A stretch of DNA of 49,430 bases, taken from Synergistaceae bacterium (GTDB lineage Bacteria; Synergistota; Synergistia; Synergistales; Aminobacteriaceae). This document shows positions 39,288 to 48,122 of the stretch, piece after piece. The stretch is from positions 1 through 49,430 of the forward strand of contig JAAYLU010000004.1 in the NCBI GenBank assembly GCA_012521675.1, written 5' to 3'. The position numbers were made by a program, and so were the translations under genes. Position 1 is the first letter of the stretch. Each line of letters begins with the position of its first letter. The notes below the pieces were generated by a model. It was not told the DNA's origin and did not search any database. It saw only the letters and a list, made by a program, of their open reading frames with translations.

Positions 39288-40700
39288 TTATCCGTCGGTT
39301 ATCGTTTTTCTGTAGCCGTTCTTTCTGACGGCTAGATCGCTGAGCAGTTGTTCTCCGGTCCCTATCTGCTCGCGCACTCTCTCCGGGGAGGTCCCGCCGT
39401 AGGTCTTCCGCCTCTCCACGGCTTTTTCAAGGGAGAGGATCGCCTGCAGGTCCTCGGACGCGGCGGGTAGCAGCTCTTTCCACTCGTCCGGGGAGAGCTC
39501 GAGCAGTCCCTTGCCTCTCTCGATGCACTGTTTGACCAGCTGTCCGGTCATGGCGTGCGCGTCGCGAAAGGGGACACCTTTCGACACCAGGTGTTCGGCG
39601 ACGTCGGTGGCCAGGGCGAAGCCATCCCTCATACCGCTGAGCGCTCTGTCCTCGTCGATCTCCACGGCGGAGAGAAGCGGCGGCAGGACGGACAGGATCC
39701 CGGCGACTGTGTCGAGGGAGGCGAGCAGGCCTCTTTTGTCCTCCTGGAGGTCCCTGTCGTAGGTGGACGGGAGGCCCTTGAGCGTGATCAGCAGATCCAG
39801 CAGGCGCCCTATTATCTGTCCCGTTTTACCGCGGATCAGCTCCGGCACGTCGGGGTTCTTCTTCTGGGGCATCATGCTGGATCCGGTGCAGAAGGCATCG
39901 GGAAGAAGCAGCCATCCGAACTCCGACGAGGAATAGATCACGAAGTCCTCCGCAAGCCTGCTGCAGTGGACGGCGAAGAGCGCCGCAAACGAGTGGTAGT
40001 CGACCATGTAGTCCCTCTGGGAGACTGTGTCCAGGCTGTTTCGGGTCGGCTCCGGGAAGCCGAGCTCCGACGCGGTGAACCAGCGGTCGATCGGGAGGGT
40101 GGAGCCTGCGAGCGCGCCGGCCCCCAGCGGGCACTCGTTCAGGGAGTCGAGCGCGAAGAATAGGCGTTCCGAGTCGCGCGAGAAGGCCGTGAAGTGCGCC
40201 ATCCAGTAGTGTCCCGCCGAGATGGGCTGGGCCTGCTGGAGGTGGGTATAGCCAGGGATTATGACGTCGACGTGCTTTTTGGCGAGCGCCAGCAGTTCCG
40301 CAAGCAGTCGCTCCAGCCCTTTGGCCGTGTCCAGCAGGCGATCCCTTAGGAAAAGGCGCATGGTTACGGCTACCTGGTCGTTGCGGCTTCTGCCGGTGTG
40401 CAGCTTGGCGCCAAGCGGGCCCAGAAGCTCGATAAGGCGGCTTTCGACGTTCATGTGGACGTCCTCGAGGTCGGGGTCGGGGACGAAGGTACCGTCCGCT
40501 ATCTCGTCTCTTATGCGCGAGAGTCCTTCGATTATCAGCTCGACCTCGTCGGAGTCGAGCACTCCGATCTTTCCCAGCATCCTGGCGTGGGCTTTGCTGC
40601 CCTCGATATCCCACCGAGCAAGGCCCCAGTCGAGGTCGAGGGACTGGGTGAAGTCGCGCACCACCAAGGCTGTGTCCCCGGAAAAACGCCCCTTCCACAT
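39288..40700 (-). CDS. argH: Argininosuccinate lyase
   Basis: A 470-residue enzyme splitting argininosuccinate to arginine and fumarate. The superfamily signature GSSMMPQKKNPDVPE lies near residue 280; TGRSRNDQVAVTMRLFLRD and GYTHLQQAQPISAGHYW are also present. Full length. ATG 40700 follows AGGAGAG. Third gene of an S1-protein/DUF501/argH operon; no other arginine gene is in the window. Confidence 0.96.
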   Translation of the reverse strand: MWKGRFSGDTALVVRDFTQSLDLDWGLARWDIEGSKAHARMLGKIGVLDSDEVELIIEGLSRIRDEIADGTFVPDPDLEDVHMNVESRLIELLGPLGAKLHTGRSRNDQVAVTMRLFLRDRLLDTAKGLERLLAELLALAKKHVDVIIPGYTHLQQAQPISAGHYWMAHFTAFSRDSERLFFALDSLNECPLGAGALAGSTLPIDRWFTASELGFPEPTRNSLDTVSQRDYMVDYHSFAALFAVHCSRLAEDFVIYSSSEFGWLLLPDAFCTGSSMMPQKKNPDVPELIRGKTGQIIGRLLDLLITLKGLPSTYDRDLQEDKRGLLASLDTVAGILSVLPPLLSAVEIDEDRALSGMRDGFALATDVAEHLVSKGVPFRDAHAMTGQLVKQCIERGKGLLELSPDEWKELLPAASEDLQAILSLEKAVERRKTYGGTSPERVREQIGTGEQLLSDLAVRKNGYRKTITDG

Positions 40701-40724
40701 CTCAATCTCTCCTTTATAGAAGAA

Positions 40725-41315
40725 TTATTGACAGCCCCACTTGGACGGAGCTTCGCACTCGAGGGGGCGTACCATCCGTTCGAGCAGCTCTTCCGCCGGA
40801 TGGAAACCGACCGCGAGCCAGTAGGCCACCTGGAGGTGCAGGCATTTGGCCCCTCCGCCTCCCTGGTATCGTATGCCGCCCACTCCGCCGAGGGAGAGCG
40901 ATCTCCACTCGCCCTTCCGAAACCGGTGCAAAAAGCGCCTCTCCATGGGTGAGATGGAGAGTATTCGCAGGCGCGCGGCTCTCATGTGGTAGCTTACCCA
41001 TGACGGCTGATTGCTCTTCACGTCGCGCTCCAGGAGCTCGATCGCTCCCTCGGACTCCAGTCGGCCGCACAGGTGAACCAGCCAAGGACAGGTCAGCCAG
41101 AAGGCTGTGGGGAACGGCTTGTTATCTCGAATCGAGCGACAGGTTATCACTGCGGGGTTCCCCCTGGAGCAGCGCACTGCAACTCCGGAGGCGACCGCCG
41201 GATCGAAGGCACGGGCTTTCATCCAGCTCGCAAGCATTGCAAGGTCTTTGCTCGAGAGAGGTCGCGAAAAAAAGAGGGGGCGGATGCGCCCCCGGGAGAA
41301 TCGCTTTTCCTTCAT
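40725..41315 (-). CDS. DUF501 family protein
   Basis: A 196-residue protein. It matches the DUF501 pattern: GVAVRCSRGNPAVITCRSI, then PFPTAFWLTCPWLVHLCGRL and near the end GVGGIRYQGGGGAKCLHLQV followed by AYWLAVGFHP. Conserved Cys and His residues suggest metal binding, but the function of the family is not established. ATG 41315 has AGGTGAG upstream. It starts immediately after the S1 gene and ends 24 bases before argH. Confidence 0.78.
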   Translation of the reverse strand: MKEKRFSRGRIRPLFFSRPLSSKDLAMLASWMKARAFDPAVASGVAVRCSRGNPAVITCRSIRDNKPFPTAFWLTCPWLVHLCGRLESEGAIELLERDVKSNQPSWVSYHMRAARLRILSISPMERRFLHRFRKGEWRSLSLGGVGGIRYQGGGGAKCLHLQVAYWLAVGFHPAEELLERMVRPLECEAPSKWGCQ

Positions 41316-41317
41316 TC

Positions 41318-41767
41318 TCACCTCGAAGGTCTGCCCCTCTTCTTCGGCGATCTGCCGCTGCTTCGCTTGCTGTTGAGATCCGCGATCTTAGCCTCGCTTG
41401 TCTTGAGGTAGTTCGAGAGCTTTTTCTCGAAGCTGTCGAGGTTGTCGTCAAACGACTGCGCCGGCGCCGAGCCTCTGGGCACGTAACCCGACGGAGCGGC
41501 CCGGGGGGCGTCCTGCCTCTTCAGGGAGAGGTCTATTCGCCCCTTCTCGTCGATTTTAATCACACGGGCCTGAAGCTCCTGACCAAGGGTCAGCACATCC
41601 TCGACTTTTTTTACAAAGCCTTGGGACAGCTCCGATATGTGAATCATCGCTCTCTGGCCATTTTTTATACGCACAAATGCGCCATACGGCATAATCTGCT
41701 CCACGACGCAGAAGACCATCTCTCCCGGCGATAGGGGAGAGACTTCGGTTTTTTTTTCGTCCGCCAT
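41318..41767 (-). CDS. S1 RNA-binding domain protein (general stress protein 13-like)
   Basis: A 149-residue protein with one S1/OB domain in residues 12-85: GEMVFCVVEQIMPYGAFVRI, MIHISELSQGFVKKVEDVL and RVIKIDEKGRIDLSLK. The C-terminal tail is basic (RSSGRSPKKRGRPSR). Small S1 proteins of this type bind ribosomes or RNA. ATG 41767 lies 11 bases after GGAGGG; the frame's N-terminal extension lacks a site. First gene of the argH operon. Confidence 0.82.
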   Translation of the reverse strand: MADEKKTEVSPLSPGEMVFCVVEQIMPYGAFVRIKNGQRAMIHISELSQGFVKKVEDVLTLGQELQARVIKIDEKGRIDLSLKRQDAPRAAPSGYVPRGSAPAQSFDDNLDSFEKKLSNYLKTSEAKIADLNSKRSSGRSPKKRGRPSR

Positions 41768-41881
41768 GCAGTTGTCAACCCTCCACGATTGTTTGGTGAA
41801 CCGAATGCGGCTACAGGGCCGCAATAAGGAGCAATTGTTGTTCGGGCGAAAACCACCTCCGCAGATCGTCTTCCGGATCGC

Positions 41882-42511
41882 CTAAACGTCGACCTGTCTC
41901 CACTCGAGCCTGCCTCCGGCGCTGAAATTCCTTACCAGCAGCAGGGCACCGACTCTATGCGCTTTTTGAGGATTATACCAGACTATCAGGGTTCCTTTAT
42001 CCTTATTGAAGATACTTTTTATCATCCCGTCCTCGAAGACCGGGTAGTAAAGCGCAAGGGGCGACTCGCCCGCGCTGGAGAGGCGCCCCCTCCCGTCGTA
42101 CCACTGCAGTCGATTCCCGACCTCGAAGGGCAGGGAGGCGACCCTTTTCAAGCCTCTCCTGTTTTTGACCGAGAGACGCTTGACACGGCGTATTGCGGCC
42201 TTTTCAAATCCCAGGATCTTGCGACCGCCCACCTTGACCTCTCTGTTCAGCGTGACCGGCACGGACTTCACCTGCCTGGTCATGCTGTCGAAGGCACCGT
42301 GCGGAAGGCGGAAGCCCTTAGCCTCGATCCTCATCCCGGCCCCGAGGAGTTTCGAGCCGAAGGCCCGCTCCGGCTTCCTAAGCGGGCGAACCTCAAGCTG
42401 CCGCGCGACTGTCTGAATATCCACCTTCCTCTCCTCTGTGCGAAGCGAACGGACTTTAGCCTTTCCGAGGAAGAGCCTTGCAAGAAAGGTGCGAATATCC
42501 TCAGTCGCCAC
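41882..42511 (-). CDS. Protein of unknown function at the end of the chemotaxis/fliA operon
   Basis: A 209-residue protein, rich in basic residues, for example RLSVKNRRGLKRVASLPFEV and a C-terminal LLLVRNFSAGGRLEWRQVDV. No signal peptide or membrane segment is obvious and I do not recognise the family. I chose GTG 42511, which follows GAGGAGCAAA and overlaps the previous gene by 11 bases. Co-transcription with fliA, fapA-like and che genes suggests a motility-linked role. Confidence 0.6.
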   Translation of the reverse strand: MATEDIRTFLARLFLGKAKVRSLRTEERKVDIQTVARQLEVRPLRKPERAFGSKLLGAGMRIEAKGFRLPHGAFDSMTRQVKSVPVTLNREVKVGGRKILGFEKAAIRRVKRLSVKNRRGLKRVASLPFEVGNRLQWYDGRGRLSSAGESPLALYYPVFEDGMIKSIFNKDKGTLIVWYNPQKAHRVGALLLVRNFSAGGRLEWRQVDV

Positions 42512-43070
42512 TTTGCTCCTCGCCCAGCGCAGCCAGGGCCTTGGACATGCGGGAGAACGGCTCCAGGAGGTCCATCGTGGAGGCGGCCTCAACCAGTATC
42601 GACGCCACGGCCTTCGCCTCCTCCTCCTTGGATCTGCTCAGCGGCAGCGAGATGCGCAACGGAGCGCTCATCGGGTCGGCCTGAACCAGGTACGACCCGG
42701 GGTCGTTCTGTTTTTCCGTGTCCCCCACGGCGTCCATGGGCGCCCTGCTGGTGGGGGCGAGCAATACTGCCTTCGCCCTAGCCGTGCGGGAAAGGGACTC
42801 GAGAAGGTCGGCGTCCCTGCAAATCCAGAGAGTCGGCTGCACTTCCACGGCTCCGACTATGTTCTCAAGTATCAGTTCCTCTTTAAGGTAGACGTCCAGC
42901 GCTCCCCCGTAAAGAATTTTTTCTATTCGGGAGGGCTTGATCGGGTCGGTGTAACGGAAGTCGGCCGGGATCCCCCGAAAGTCCGTGACCAGAACGGCAC
43001 CGCGAAACACCCCGCCCGAGCCGTCCACCAGGATGTAGCCCAGGTTTTTTCCTCCGTAGTGAGAAGACAA
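42501..43070 (-). CDS. Protein of unknown function in the chemotaxis/fliA operon
   Basis: A 189-residue protein with no recognised domain. It begins SSHYGGKNLGYILVDGSGGV and ends with a helical stretch (EEEAKAVASILVEAASTMDL). TTG start at 43070 about 7 bases after GGAGAGGGG. It overlaps the next gene by 11 bases and follows the Lys/Glu-rich gene by 18 bases. No transfer or decay signs. Confidence 0.6.
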   Translation of the reverse strand: MSSHYGGKNLGYILVDGSGGVFRGAVLVTDFRGIPADFRYTDPIKPSRIEKILYGGALDVYLKEELILENIVGAVEVQPTLWICRDADLLESLSRTARAKAVLLAPTSRAPMDAVGDTEKQNDPGSYLVQADPMSAPLRISLPLSRSKEEEAKAVASILVEAASTMDLLEPFSRMSKALAALGEEQSGD

Positions 43071-43088
43071 TGCGATGCCCCTCTCCGC

Positions 43089-43409
43089 TCAGGCGTAAAG
43101 GTCGAACTTGCCCGTGTCGGCAAGCGAGGACTCGGGCGCCTGCTTCTTTCCGGACGCTTTCGACCCTCCCGGTTTTCTTCTGCGTCGCCCCTCCCTCTTC
43201 TCCTCCTCTTCCTGTCGCTTCTTTCTGGCGATCCCCTCTTTTTCGGCGGAGGGGTCCATCTGTTGCACTGAAAAATCCCTTTGTTCAGCGGCTGCAAGCA
43301 CCTCTCCCTGTTGCCCGGCCTGCGCGGCTGCGGCGGCCGGGTCGCGCGTCTGCTGCGCAGTGTGCTCGAGGTTCCAGTGAGCCAGCTGCAGGTTGACCGG
43401 CGTGACCAC
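43089..43409 (-). CDS. Small charged protein of unknown function
   Basis: A 106-residue protein: a hydrophilic N-terminus (HWNLEHTAQQTRDP), an Ala/Gln-rich middle, then a long Glu/Arg/Lys-rich stretch (KKRQEEEEKREGRRRRK) likely to be helical or disordered. GTG start after GGAGTGGAGG. It has no known domain. Position between the fapA-like gene and a second unknown gene suggests a small motility-associated factor. Confidence 0.55.
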   Translation of the reverse strand: MVTPVNLQLAHWNLEHTAQQTRDPAAAAAQAGQQGEVLAAAEQRDFSVQQMDPSAEKEGIARKKRQEEEEKREGRRRRKPGGSKASGKKQAPESSLADTGKFDLYA

Positions 43410-43444
43410 GGGCCTCCACTCCTTTCAGTTATATTTCGGGCCGG

Positions 43445-45046
43445 TCAGTGATCGTACGGCCTGATCCTTATCTCCCCGTCCTCGAAGACGAAGGAGCAGA
43501 ACATCTGTTTCTCCCTGACGATGTAAGCCATTCCGCGGATGGACACGGTGACGCCCGGATGGCAGACACCCTTGACACGGACGGAGCCCCTGTTCTTGCT
43601 GCTCTCCATCTGCTCGTCTATGTCCCGCAACTCCTCGCGCAACGAGTGAAGCTTGTTTTGCATCTGGAACTTGGCCTTTGTCAGGCTTATCATCAGTGCT
43701 CTCTTGTTGTCGTCCAGCTGCTCCGTCTCCTCGGCTTTTTTCAGAAAGCCAAGGTTTGCCTCGACCTTGCCCTCCTTGTCCTCTGTCTCCGCGATGATGG
43801 CCACGAGCTGCTTCCTGCGCTCGGAGATCTCGGGGAGGACGCCGACGGCGACCTCGGTTTTGGTCCCCATTTCGCTTCCGAGCGTGAGGCATGCCACCTC
43901 GAGCCCCGCCTGGATCTTCCCGCCCGCGATCTGGGCCTTGGCCCCTCCCATGACGGTGATCTTCTCTCGGGCAGCAAGGTCGCTGTGAAGCACCGCGTTG
44001 GTCACGGTGATATTCCGACCGCTGCGCAACCTAGCCTGGTCTATGAAACCGACCGATATCTCGCCCTCGGCCTCTAGGTTCGCCTTGTTCATCCCCCTCA
44101 CGCCGCCGCTGATCACGATATTGCCCTTGCTTGAAAGGTGCGCTCCCTCCACTACTCCCCGAATCTCTATGTTTCCCGTGGTGACGATCTCGAAGCCCTC
44201 GCGGACGGCTCCGTTCACCACGACCGTTCCTATGAAGTTGATGTTTCCGATGCTGTAATCCACATCGCCATCCACTTGGAAAACCGGGATAACGTTGATC
44301 TTGTTGCCCTTCACTACAAGGTTTCCGTCGATCAGGGCGTGAAGCGACAGGCCATCCTCGCTCGCGTAGGTCCCCGCACCCGCCGGAAGGGGACGGTCCT
44401 TGCCCGGTTTGCTCTTGATGGGATCGCCCTTCACGGTGACACCCTGGACTCCCTCCGTGGGCGGTTTTTTTACGGCCAGGAGCTGGTCCTTCAGTATGAT
44501 CGTGACTATTCCGAGGTCCTTCAGATCCACCCTCCCGGACTCGTCCTCCTCCTTGGGCCTCGCGACGGCGGATTCGACCACGTACTCGATCTCGGCGTCC
44601 ACTCCGTCCACGGAGGGCGTGCCGTATGCGACAGGCACCCAGATGCGGGCGTTCTTCTCGGATATCATGGATTTTATGACACCGGGGTCGATCCCCTCCA
44701 CGACGCCCTTTTCCCCGAGAAATTGAAGAACTGTCTCAACGGAGGGCCAGGGTAGGTCGGCAAAAGGAGGCTCTATCCACAGCTCGGCTATCAACCCGTC
44801 CTGGCTCGTCCTGACGTCGAACCCGGCGGCTTTTTCACGGGAGGGATCTCTGTCGGCGATCCTTCTGGCCTCCTCGGTCCTCTCCTCGACGTATTTCTCC
44901 ACTGAGACCGAGTCGTAGCCATCGAGGCCCTGAGACTTGAGAAAACCAACCACGTTCGACATAGTAATCTCGGCACCCTCTCCGGCCTTTAGGTACACTC
45001 CGTCCTCGCGGACCTCCAGCTGGAAATAATCGATAGACACGAGCAT
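43445..45046 (-). CDS. FapA-family protein (DUF342)
   Basis: About 533 residues. Residues 180-400 show the FapA beta-helix pattern: GVTVKGDPIKSKPGKDRPLP, GDVDYSIGNINFIGTVVVNG, repeated units such as GNIEIRGVVEGAHLSSKG and NIVISGGVRGM, then a coiled coil (about 410-480). A start-site choice is uncertain (ATG 45046, or nearby GTG codons). FapA-like proteins often accompany flagellar or chemotaxis genes; the exact role is not settled. Follows fliA by 21 bases. Confidence 0.8.
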   Translation of the reverse strand: MLVSIDYFQLEVREDGVYLKAGEGAEITMSNVVGFLKSQGLDGYDSVSVEKYVEERTEEARRIADRDPSREKAAGFDVRTSQDGLIAELWIEPPFADLPWPSVETVLQFLGEKGVVEGIDPGVIKSMISEKNARIWVPVAYGTPSVDGVDAEIEYVVESAVARPKEEDESGRVDLKDLGIVTIILKDQLLAVKKPPTEGVQGVTVKGDPIKSKPGKDRPLPAGAGTYASEDGLSLHALIDGNLVVKGNKINVIPVFQVDGDVDYSIGNINFIGTVVVNGAVREGFEIVTTGNIEIRGVVEGAHLSSKGNIVISGGVRGMNKANLEAEGEISVGFIDQARLRSGRNITVTNAVLHSDLAAREKITVMGGAKAQIAGGKIQAGLEVACLTLGSEMGTKTEVAVGVLPEISERRKQLVAIIAETEDKEGKVEANLGFLKKAEETEQLDDNKRALMISLTKAKFQMQNKLHSLREELRDIDEQMESSKNRGSVRVKGVCHPGVTVSIRGMAYIVREKQMFCSFVFEDGEIRIRPYDH

Positions 45047-45067
45047 CACCACCCCAAGTGAAAACGG

Positions 45068-45820
45068 TCATTCACGCAAGACCAGGAAGGCCCTTAGCGA
45101 GGCCAACGCCTTGCCGTGTATCTGAGACACTCTTGACTCCGTAACCCCCAATATCCGGCCGATCTCCTTCAGTGTCAAGCCTTCGTAGTAGTACAGGGAT
45201 ACAACCTGTACCTCCCTCTCCGGCAGGGACTTCAGCGCTGCGGTCACCTTCGCCGCCTCGTCCCCCTCCTCGAGGAGGTCGATGGCCGATGCCTTTTCAT
45301 CGGGTATTATGGCATCGCGGGTCACCTCGCCCTCCTCCAGGGAGAGCACCTCGTCAAGAGAGACGATGTAGCTGCGGCTGGAGAGCTCGAGGGTTTCGCG
45401 GTACTCCTTCTCGCTCGCGCCCATGGCCTCCATCACCGCCTCGTCGGAGAGGACTCCCTTCTCCTGGAGGACGGACTCCATGGCCCTGCCGAGCCTCTGC
45501 AACTTTTCCCTGCCCGTCCTGGAGATCCAGTCGTACTTGCGCAGCTCGTCAAGTATCGCCCCGCGAATTCGCGGCACGGCGAAGGTTTGGAACGAGAAGC
45601 CCTTGGAGATGTCGAAGCGGTTGATCGCATCCAGCAGGCCGAACACTCCGAAGCTTAGCAGATCCTCGTAGTCCAGCCCGGAGGGCGGCGACACAGCCAT
45701 CCGCGCCGCGACGTACTTCACCAGGGGAAGGTATCTTTTTACCACCCTCTCCCTGTTCTTCTCGTCCGGCGTGGCGATGTATTCCTCCCACAGAGCGGCG
45801 TCCGATGTCTTCAGGGCCAA
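45068..45820 (-). CDS. fliA: RNA polymerase sigma factor FliA/WhiG type
   Basis: A 250-residue sigma-28-type factor. Region 2 contains LPLVKYVAARMA and DLLSFGVFGLLDAINRFD; FQTFAVPRIRGAILDELR follows. Regions 3 and 4 include LPEREVQVVSLYYYEGLTLK and EIGRILGVTESRVSQIHGKA. It directs late flagellar and chemotaxis transcription. A TTG start at 45820 gives MALKTSDAALW; the site ahead (GGGGCGGGCGG) is plausible. It lies after the membrane protein gene in the che operon. Confidence 0.93.
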   Translation of the reverse strand: MALKTSDAALWEEYIATPDEKNRERVVKRYLPLVKYVAARMAVSPPSGLDYEDLLSFGVFGLLDAINRFDISKGFSFQTFAVPRIRGAILDELRKYDWISRTGREKLQRLGRAMESVLQEKGVLSDEAVMEAMGASEKEYRETLELSSRSYIVSLDEVLSLEEGEVTRDAIIPDEKASAIDLLEEGDEAAKVTAALKSLPEREVQVVSLYYYEGLTLKEIGRILGVTESRVSQIHGKALASLRAFLVLRE

Positions 45821-45833
45821 GTCCGCCCGCCCC

Positions 45834-46940
45834 CTAGCTCCGATAGAGGATGTAGATCAACAGGCCTATCGCGATCGTGAAGACCAATCCGGGCAGGGCC
45901 TTTTTCGTCACGGTTTTAAGCCCGGCGCCTGCCTCCTTCATCGTAAAGAGAGGCGCGATCTTCAGTCGCAGGTCGGCGCTCACCCTGGCCAATCCCTCTA
46001 TCCCCTTGCTTATGAAGAGCTTGATGAGATACTGCCCGCTCGGCAGCCTCTCGACGGAGGTCACCTGGAAGGCCGGGTGTTCGCCGGCCCTTGACAGAAT
46101 CTTGTCGATGACGCTAGACAGGGCACCGGTCTTTACCACCTCGACGTACAGGTAGTCACCCGAAGAGATCTCCGAGACCGCCTTCCCCTTCACCGGATCG
46201 AGGATGGGCTTGCAGTTTATCAGAACCTTGGAGAGGCCGAGGGTCAAAGGCGTTTCGGACTCCGATTCCGTCACCTCAGCCTTCTCCACCTCGCCGAGCC
46301 CTCCCATGTCGAGCCGCGTCTTGTTGAACGTCTCGATCGAGAGGTCGAATACTATCTCGCTGTGATAGACCATCAGGAAGGACTTCTCAAGGGCCTCCGT
46401 TATGTACTCCTTCTGCGAGGCGGAGGAGTACAGGGTGTTGACGGCGGTGGGGGAAAAGACCTCTTTGATAAGCTGCATGACCTTTGGGAAGAGAGCTCGG
46501 TCAGGAGTGTTGCCCATCTTTTGGATGGCGTTTCTGACGGCCTCCCAATCGGCATGAATGTTGAAAGACACCGGCAGCTCCCTGCTGCTGACCCACATGG
46601 TGGTGTCGACCAGCTCTCCCGATCTCCCCTCGGCGATCACGCAGGCCGCTCCGCCCACCTCGCCCTTTTTCCGCGTCTCGAAGCGGAGCTTTATGGCTAT
46701 GTAAGAGGGAGAGAGCGCGTTTATAAGCGACAGCACGTGATTGGGGTCGGCGGAGGTCGACGAGAGAAGGACTCCAAGGGCGTCCCTGGTACAGCCGAAC
46801 ATCGAGCACAGTTCATCCACCGTGTCCGGAGGCAGCGCATCGACCACGGAGGCTGAATTTTCATAAGCCCCGGTCTCCGCGTAGCCAGTAGAAGTCGTTT
46901 CTCCGAGGACTTCTTCGACATGCTCGAACTCAGAATCCAT
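45834..46940 (-). CDS. Tail-anchored membrane protein of unknown function in the che operon
   Basis: A 368-residue protein with a hydrophobic C-terminal segment (LPGLVFTIAIGLLIYILY) that would anchor it in the membrane, leaving the body in the cytoplasm. No domain is recognised; patches include ALSPSYIAIKLRFETRKKGE and LPSGQYLIKLFISKGIEGLA. ATG 46940 has GGGAGATG upstream. It lies between cheD and fliA, so a chemoreceptor-linked or flagellar assembly role is plausible but unproven. Confidence 0.7.
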   Translation of the reverse strand: MDSEFEHVEEVLGETTSTGYAETGAYENSASVVDALPPDTVDELCSMFGCTRDALGVLLSSTSADPNHVLSLINALSPSYIAIKLRFETRKKGEVGGAACVIAEGRSGELVDTTMWVSSRELPVSFNIHADWEAVRNAIQKMGNTPDRALFPKVMQLIKEVFSPTAVNTLYSSASQKEYITEALEKSFLMVYHSEIVFDLSIETFNKTRLDMGGLGEVEKAEVTESESETPLTLGLSKVLINCKPILDPVKGKAVSEISSGDYLYVEVVKTGALSSVIDKILSRAGEHPAFQVTSVERLPSGQYLIKLFISKGIEGLARVSADLRLKIAPLFTMKEAGAGLKTVTKKALPGLVFTIAIGLLIYILYRS

Positions 46941-46966
46941 ACGATCATCTCCCTTCTCCGGTTCGG

Positions 46967-47461
46967 TCAAATTTCTATCTTCCCCTTCCCAAGCACCTTG
47001 ACCGTAAGCATCCATGTCGTCGTGGAGAACTCGATCGTTCGTCCCTTGTTGCCTCCGACATCGAATTTGACTATCGATATGCCGGTCCTTTTGAGCAGCA
47101 GTTCGGTCTCCTTGGCATTCCTGCTTCCCACTGCGAGGAAGTCGGTTTGTGCGCCGGGCAGGGCGAACATCTGGGACCCTCCGGCGTACTTCGCCTTAAG
47201 CCTCGTCCGCAGCGCCCCCTTGGCGCATACCATGTCTATCAGCTTCGGAATGGCGGTATCCGCGAACTTTCCCGGCTTCTCAAGCGCCTTGGCTCCCGCT
47301 CCCCTGCTGTCCGGCAGCATTATGTGCGCCATCCCCGCCACTTTGGCGGACTGGTCATATAGAACAAGGCCGATGCACGAGCCCAGCCCCAGGGTTACAA
47401 GCACTTCCGGGGCGGAGACGACAATTATATCGGCCATACCCACATGATGGGCCCTATCCAT
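46967..47461 (-). CDS. cheD: Chemoreceptor glutamine deamidase CheD
   Basis: A 164-residue deamidase of chemoreceptors. The catalytic Cys is in LGLGSCIGLVLYD and the His in GMAHIMLPDS. Length fits. The ATG at 47461 follows AGGTG and is 3 bases after the cheC stop; an alternative start is MADIIVVS at 47437. CheD binds CheC, and the two are adjacent here. Confidence 0.92.
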   Translation of the reverse strand: MDRAHHVGMADIIVVSAPEVLVTLGLGSCIGLVLYDQSAKVAGMAHIMLPDSRGAGAKALEKPGKFADTAIPKLIDMVCAKGALRTRLKAKYAGGSQMFALPGAQTDFLAVGSRNAKETELLLKRTGISIVKFDVGGNKGRTIEFSTTTWMLTVKVLGKGKIEI

Positions 47462-47464
47462 GGA

Positions 47465-48091
47465 TCAAAGCACCTGCAGCTTTCCAAAGAGTATTTCCAA
47501 CGATCCCGGGTCGGGGAGCAGCACAACCTTGCCCGAGACATCTCTGTCGAGGTCGCTCACCTTGAGCGTGGTATCGACGAGAAAGGCGTATTCCCCCGCC
47601 TGACCGAAGATCGACGCCACTACCTCAAGCACCGCGCCCATCATATCGTGGGCGACCCCGGGCACGGAGATGCTATGCGTTCCGCCTATGAGGACGTTGA
47701 CCGCGTTCAGGAAGGAGCTCAGGATGATATTGCCCACTTCGGTGAGCACGCTGTCCCTCATCTCGTCGGGCAGATCCTCCGGGAGCATGCCTCCCATCTG
47801 ATGCATGATCAAAAGGTCGACCATCGTCTGGGCGTCCTCCTCGTCCTGGAAGAAGATGAGGCTGCACGGGAAGTCTCCGTCCGAACGGACGAAGACCGCC
47901 GCGATCTCCTTCAACGGGTCGCCGTAGTACTCGGCGAGCTCGTAGATGGAGACCAGCTCGGCCTTCGGGACATCCATATCCACCGTGCGGGACAGCATGG
48001 CCGACAGCGCCGTCGCGGCGTTGCCGGCGCCGATATTGCCGACCTCTTTCATGGCGTCCAGCTGAATGCTGCTAAAATTTTCAACCTCCAT
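47465..48091 (-). CDS. cheC: CheY-P phosphatase CheC
   Basis: A 208-residue CheC with both phosphatase active-site motifs: MKEVGNIGAGNAATALS near residue 14 and RDSVLTEVGNIILSSFLNAV in the second half. CheC removes phosphate from CheY and regulates CheD. It follows cheA by 31 bases in the operon. Confidence 0.94.
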   Translation of the reverse strand: MEVENFSSIQLDAMKEVGNIGAGNAATALSAMLSRTVDMDVPKAELVSIYELAEYYGDPLKEIAAVFVRSDGDFPCSLIFFQDEEDAQTMVDLLIMHQMGGMLPEDLPDEMRDSVLTEVGNIILSSFLNAVNVLIGGTHSISVPGVAHDMMGAVLEVVASIFGQAGEYAFLVDTTLKVSDLDRDVSGKVVLLPDPGSLEILFGKLQVL

Positions 48092-48122
48092 GGAAATGCC
48101 GCGTCCTTCCCTATTTGAATTT

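Noticed and set aside
39123-39335. 70-codon ORF beside argH
   Set aside because: It spans a dispersed/direct-repeat region, has no Shine-Dalgarno site and runs antisense into the argH end.
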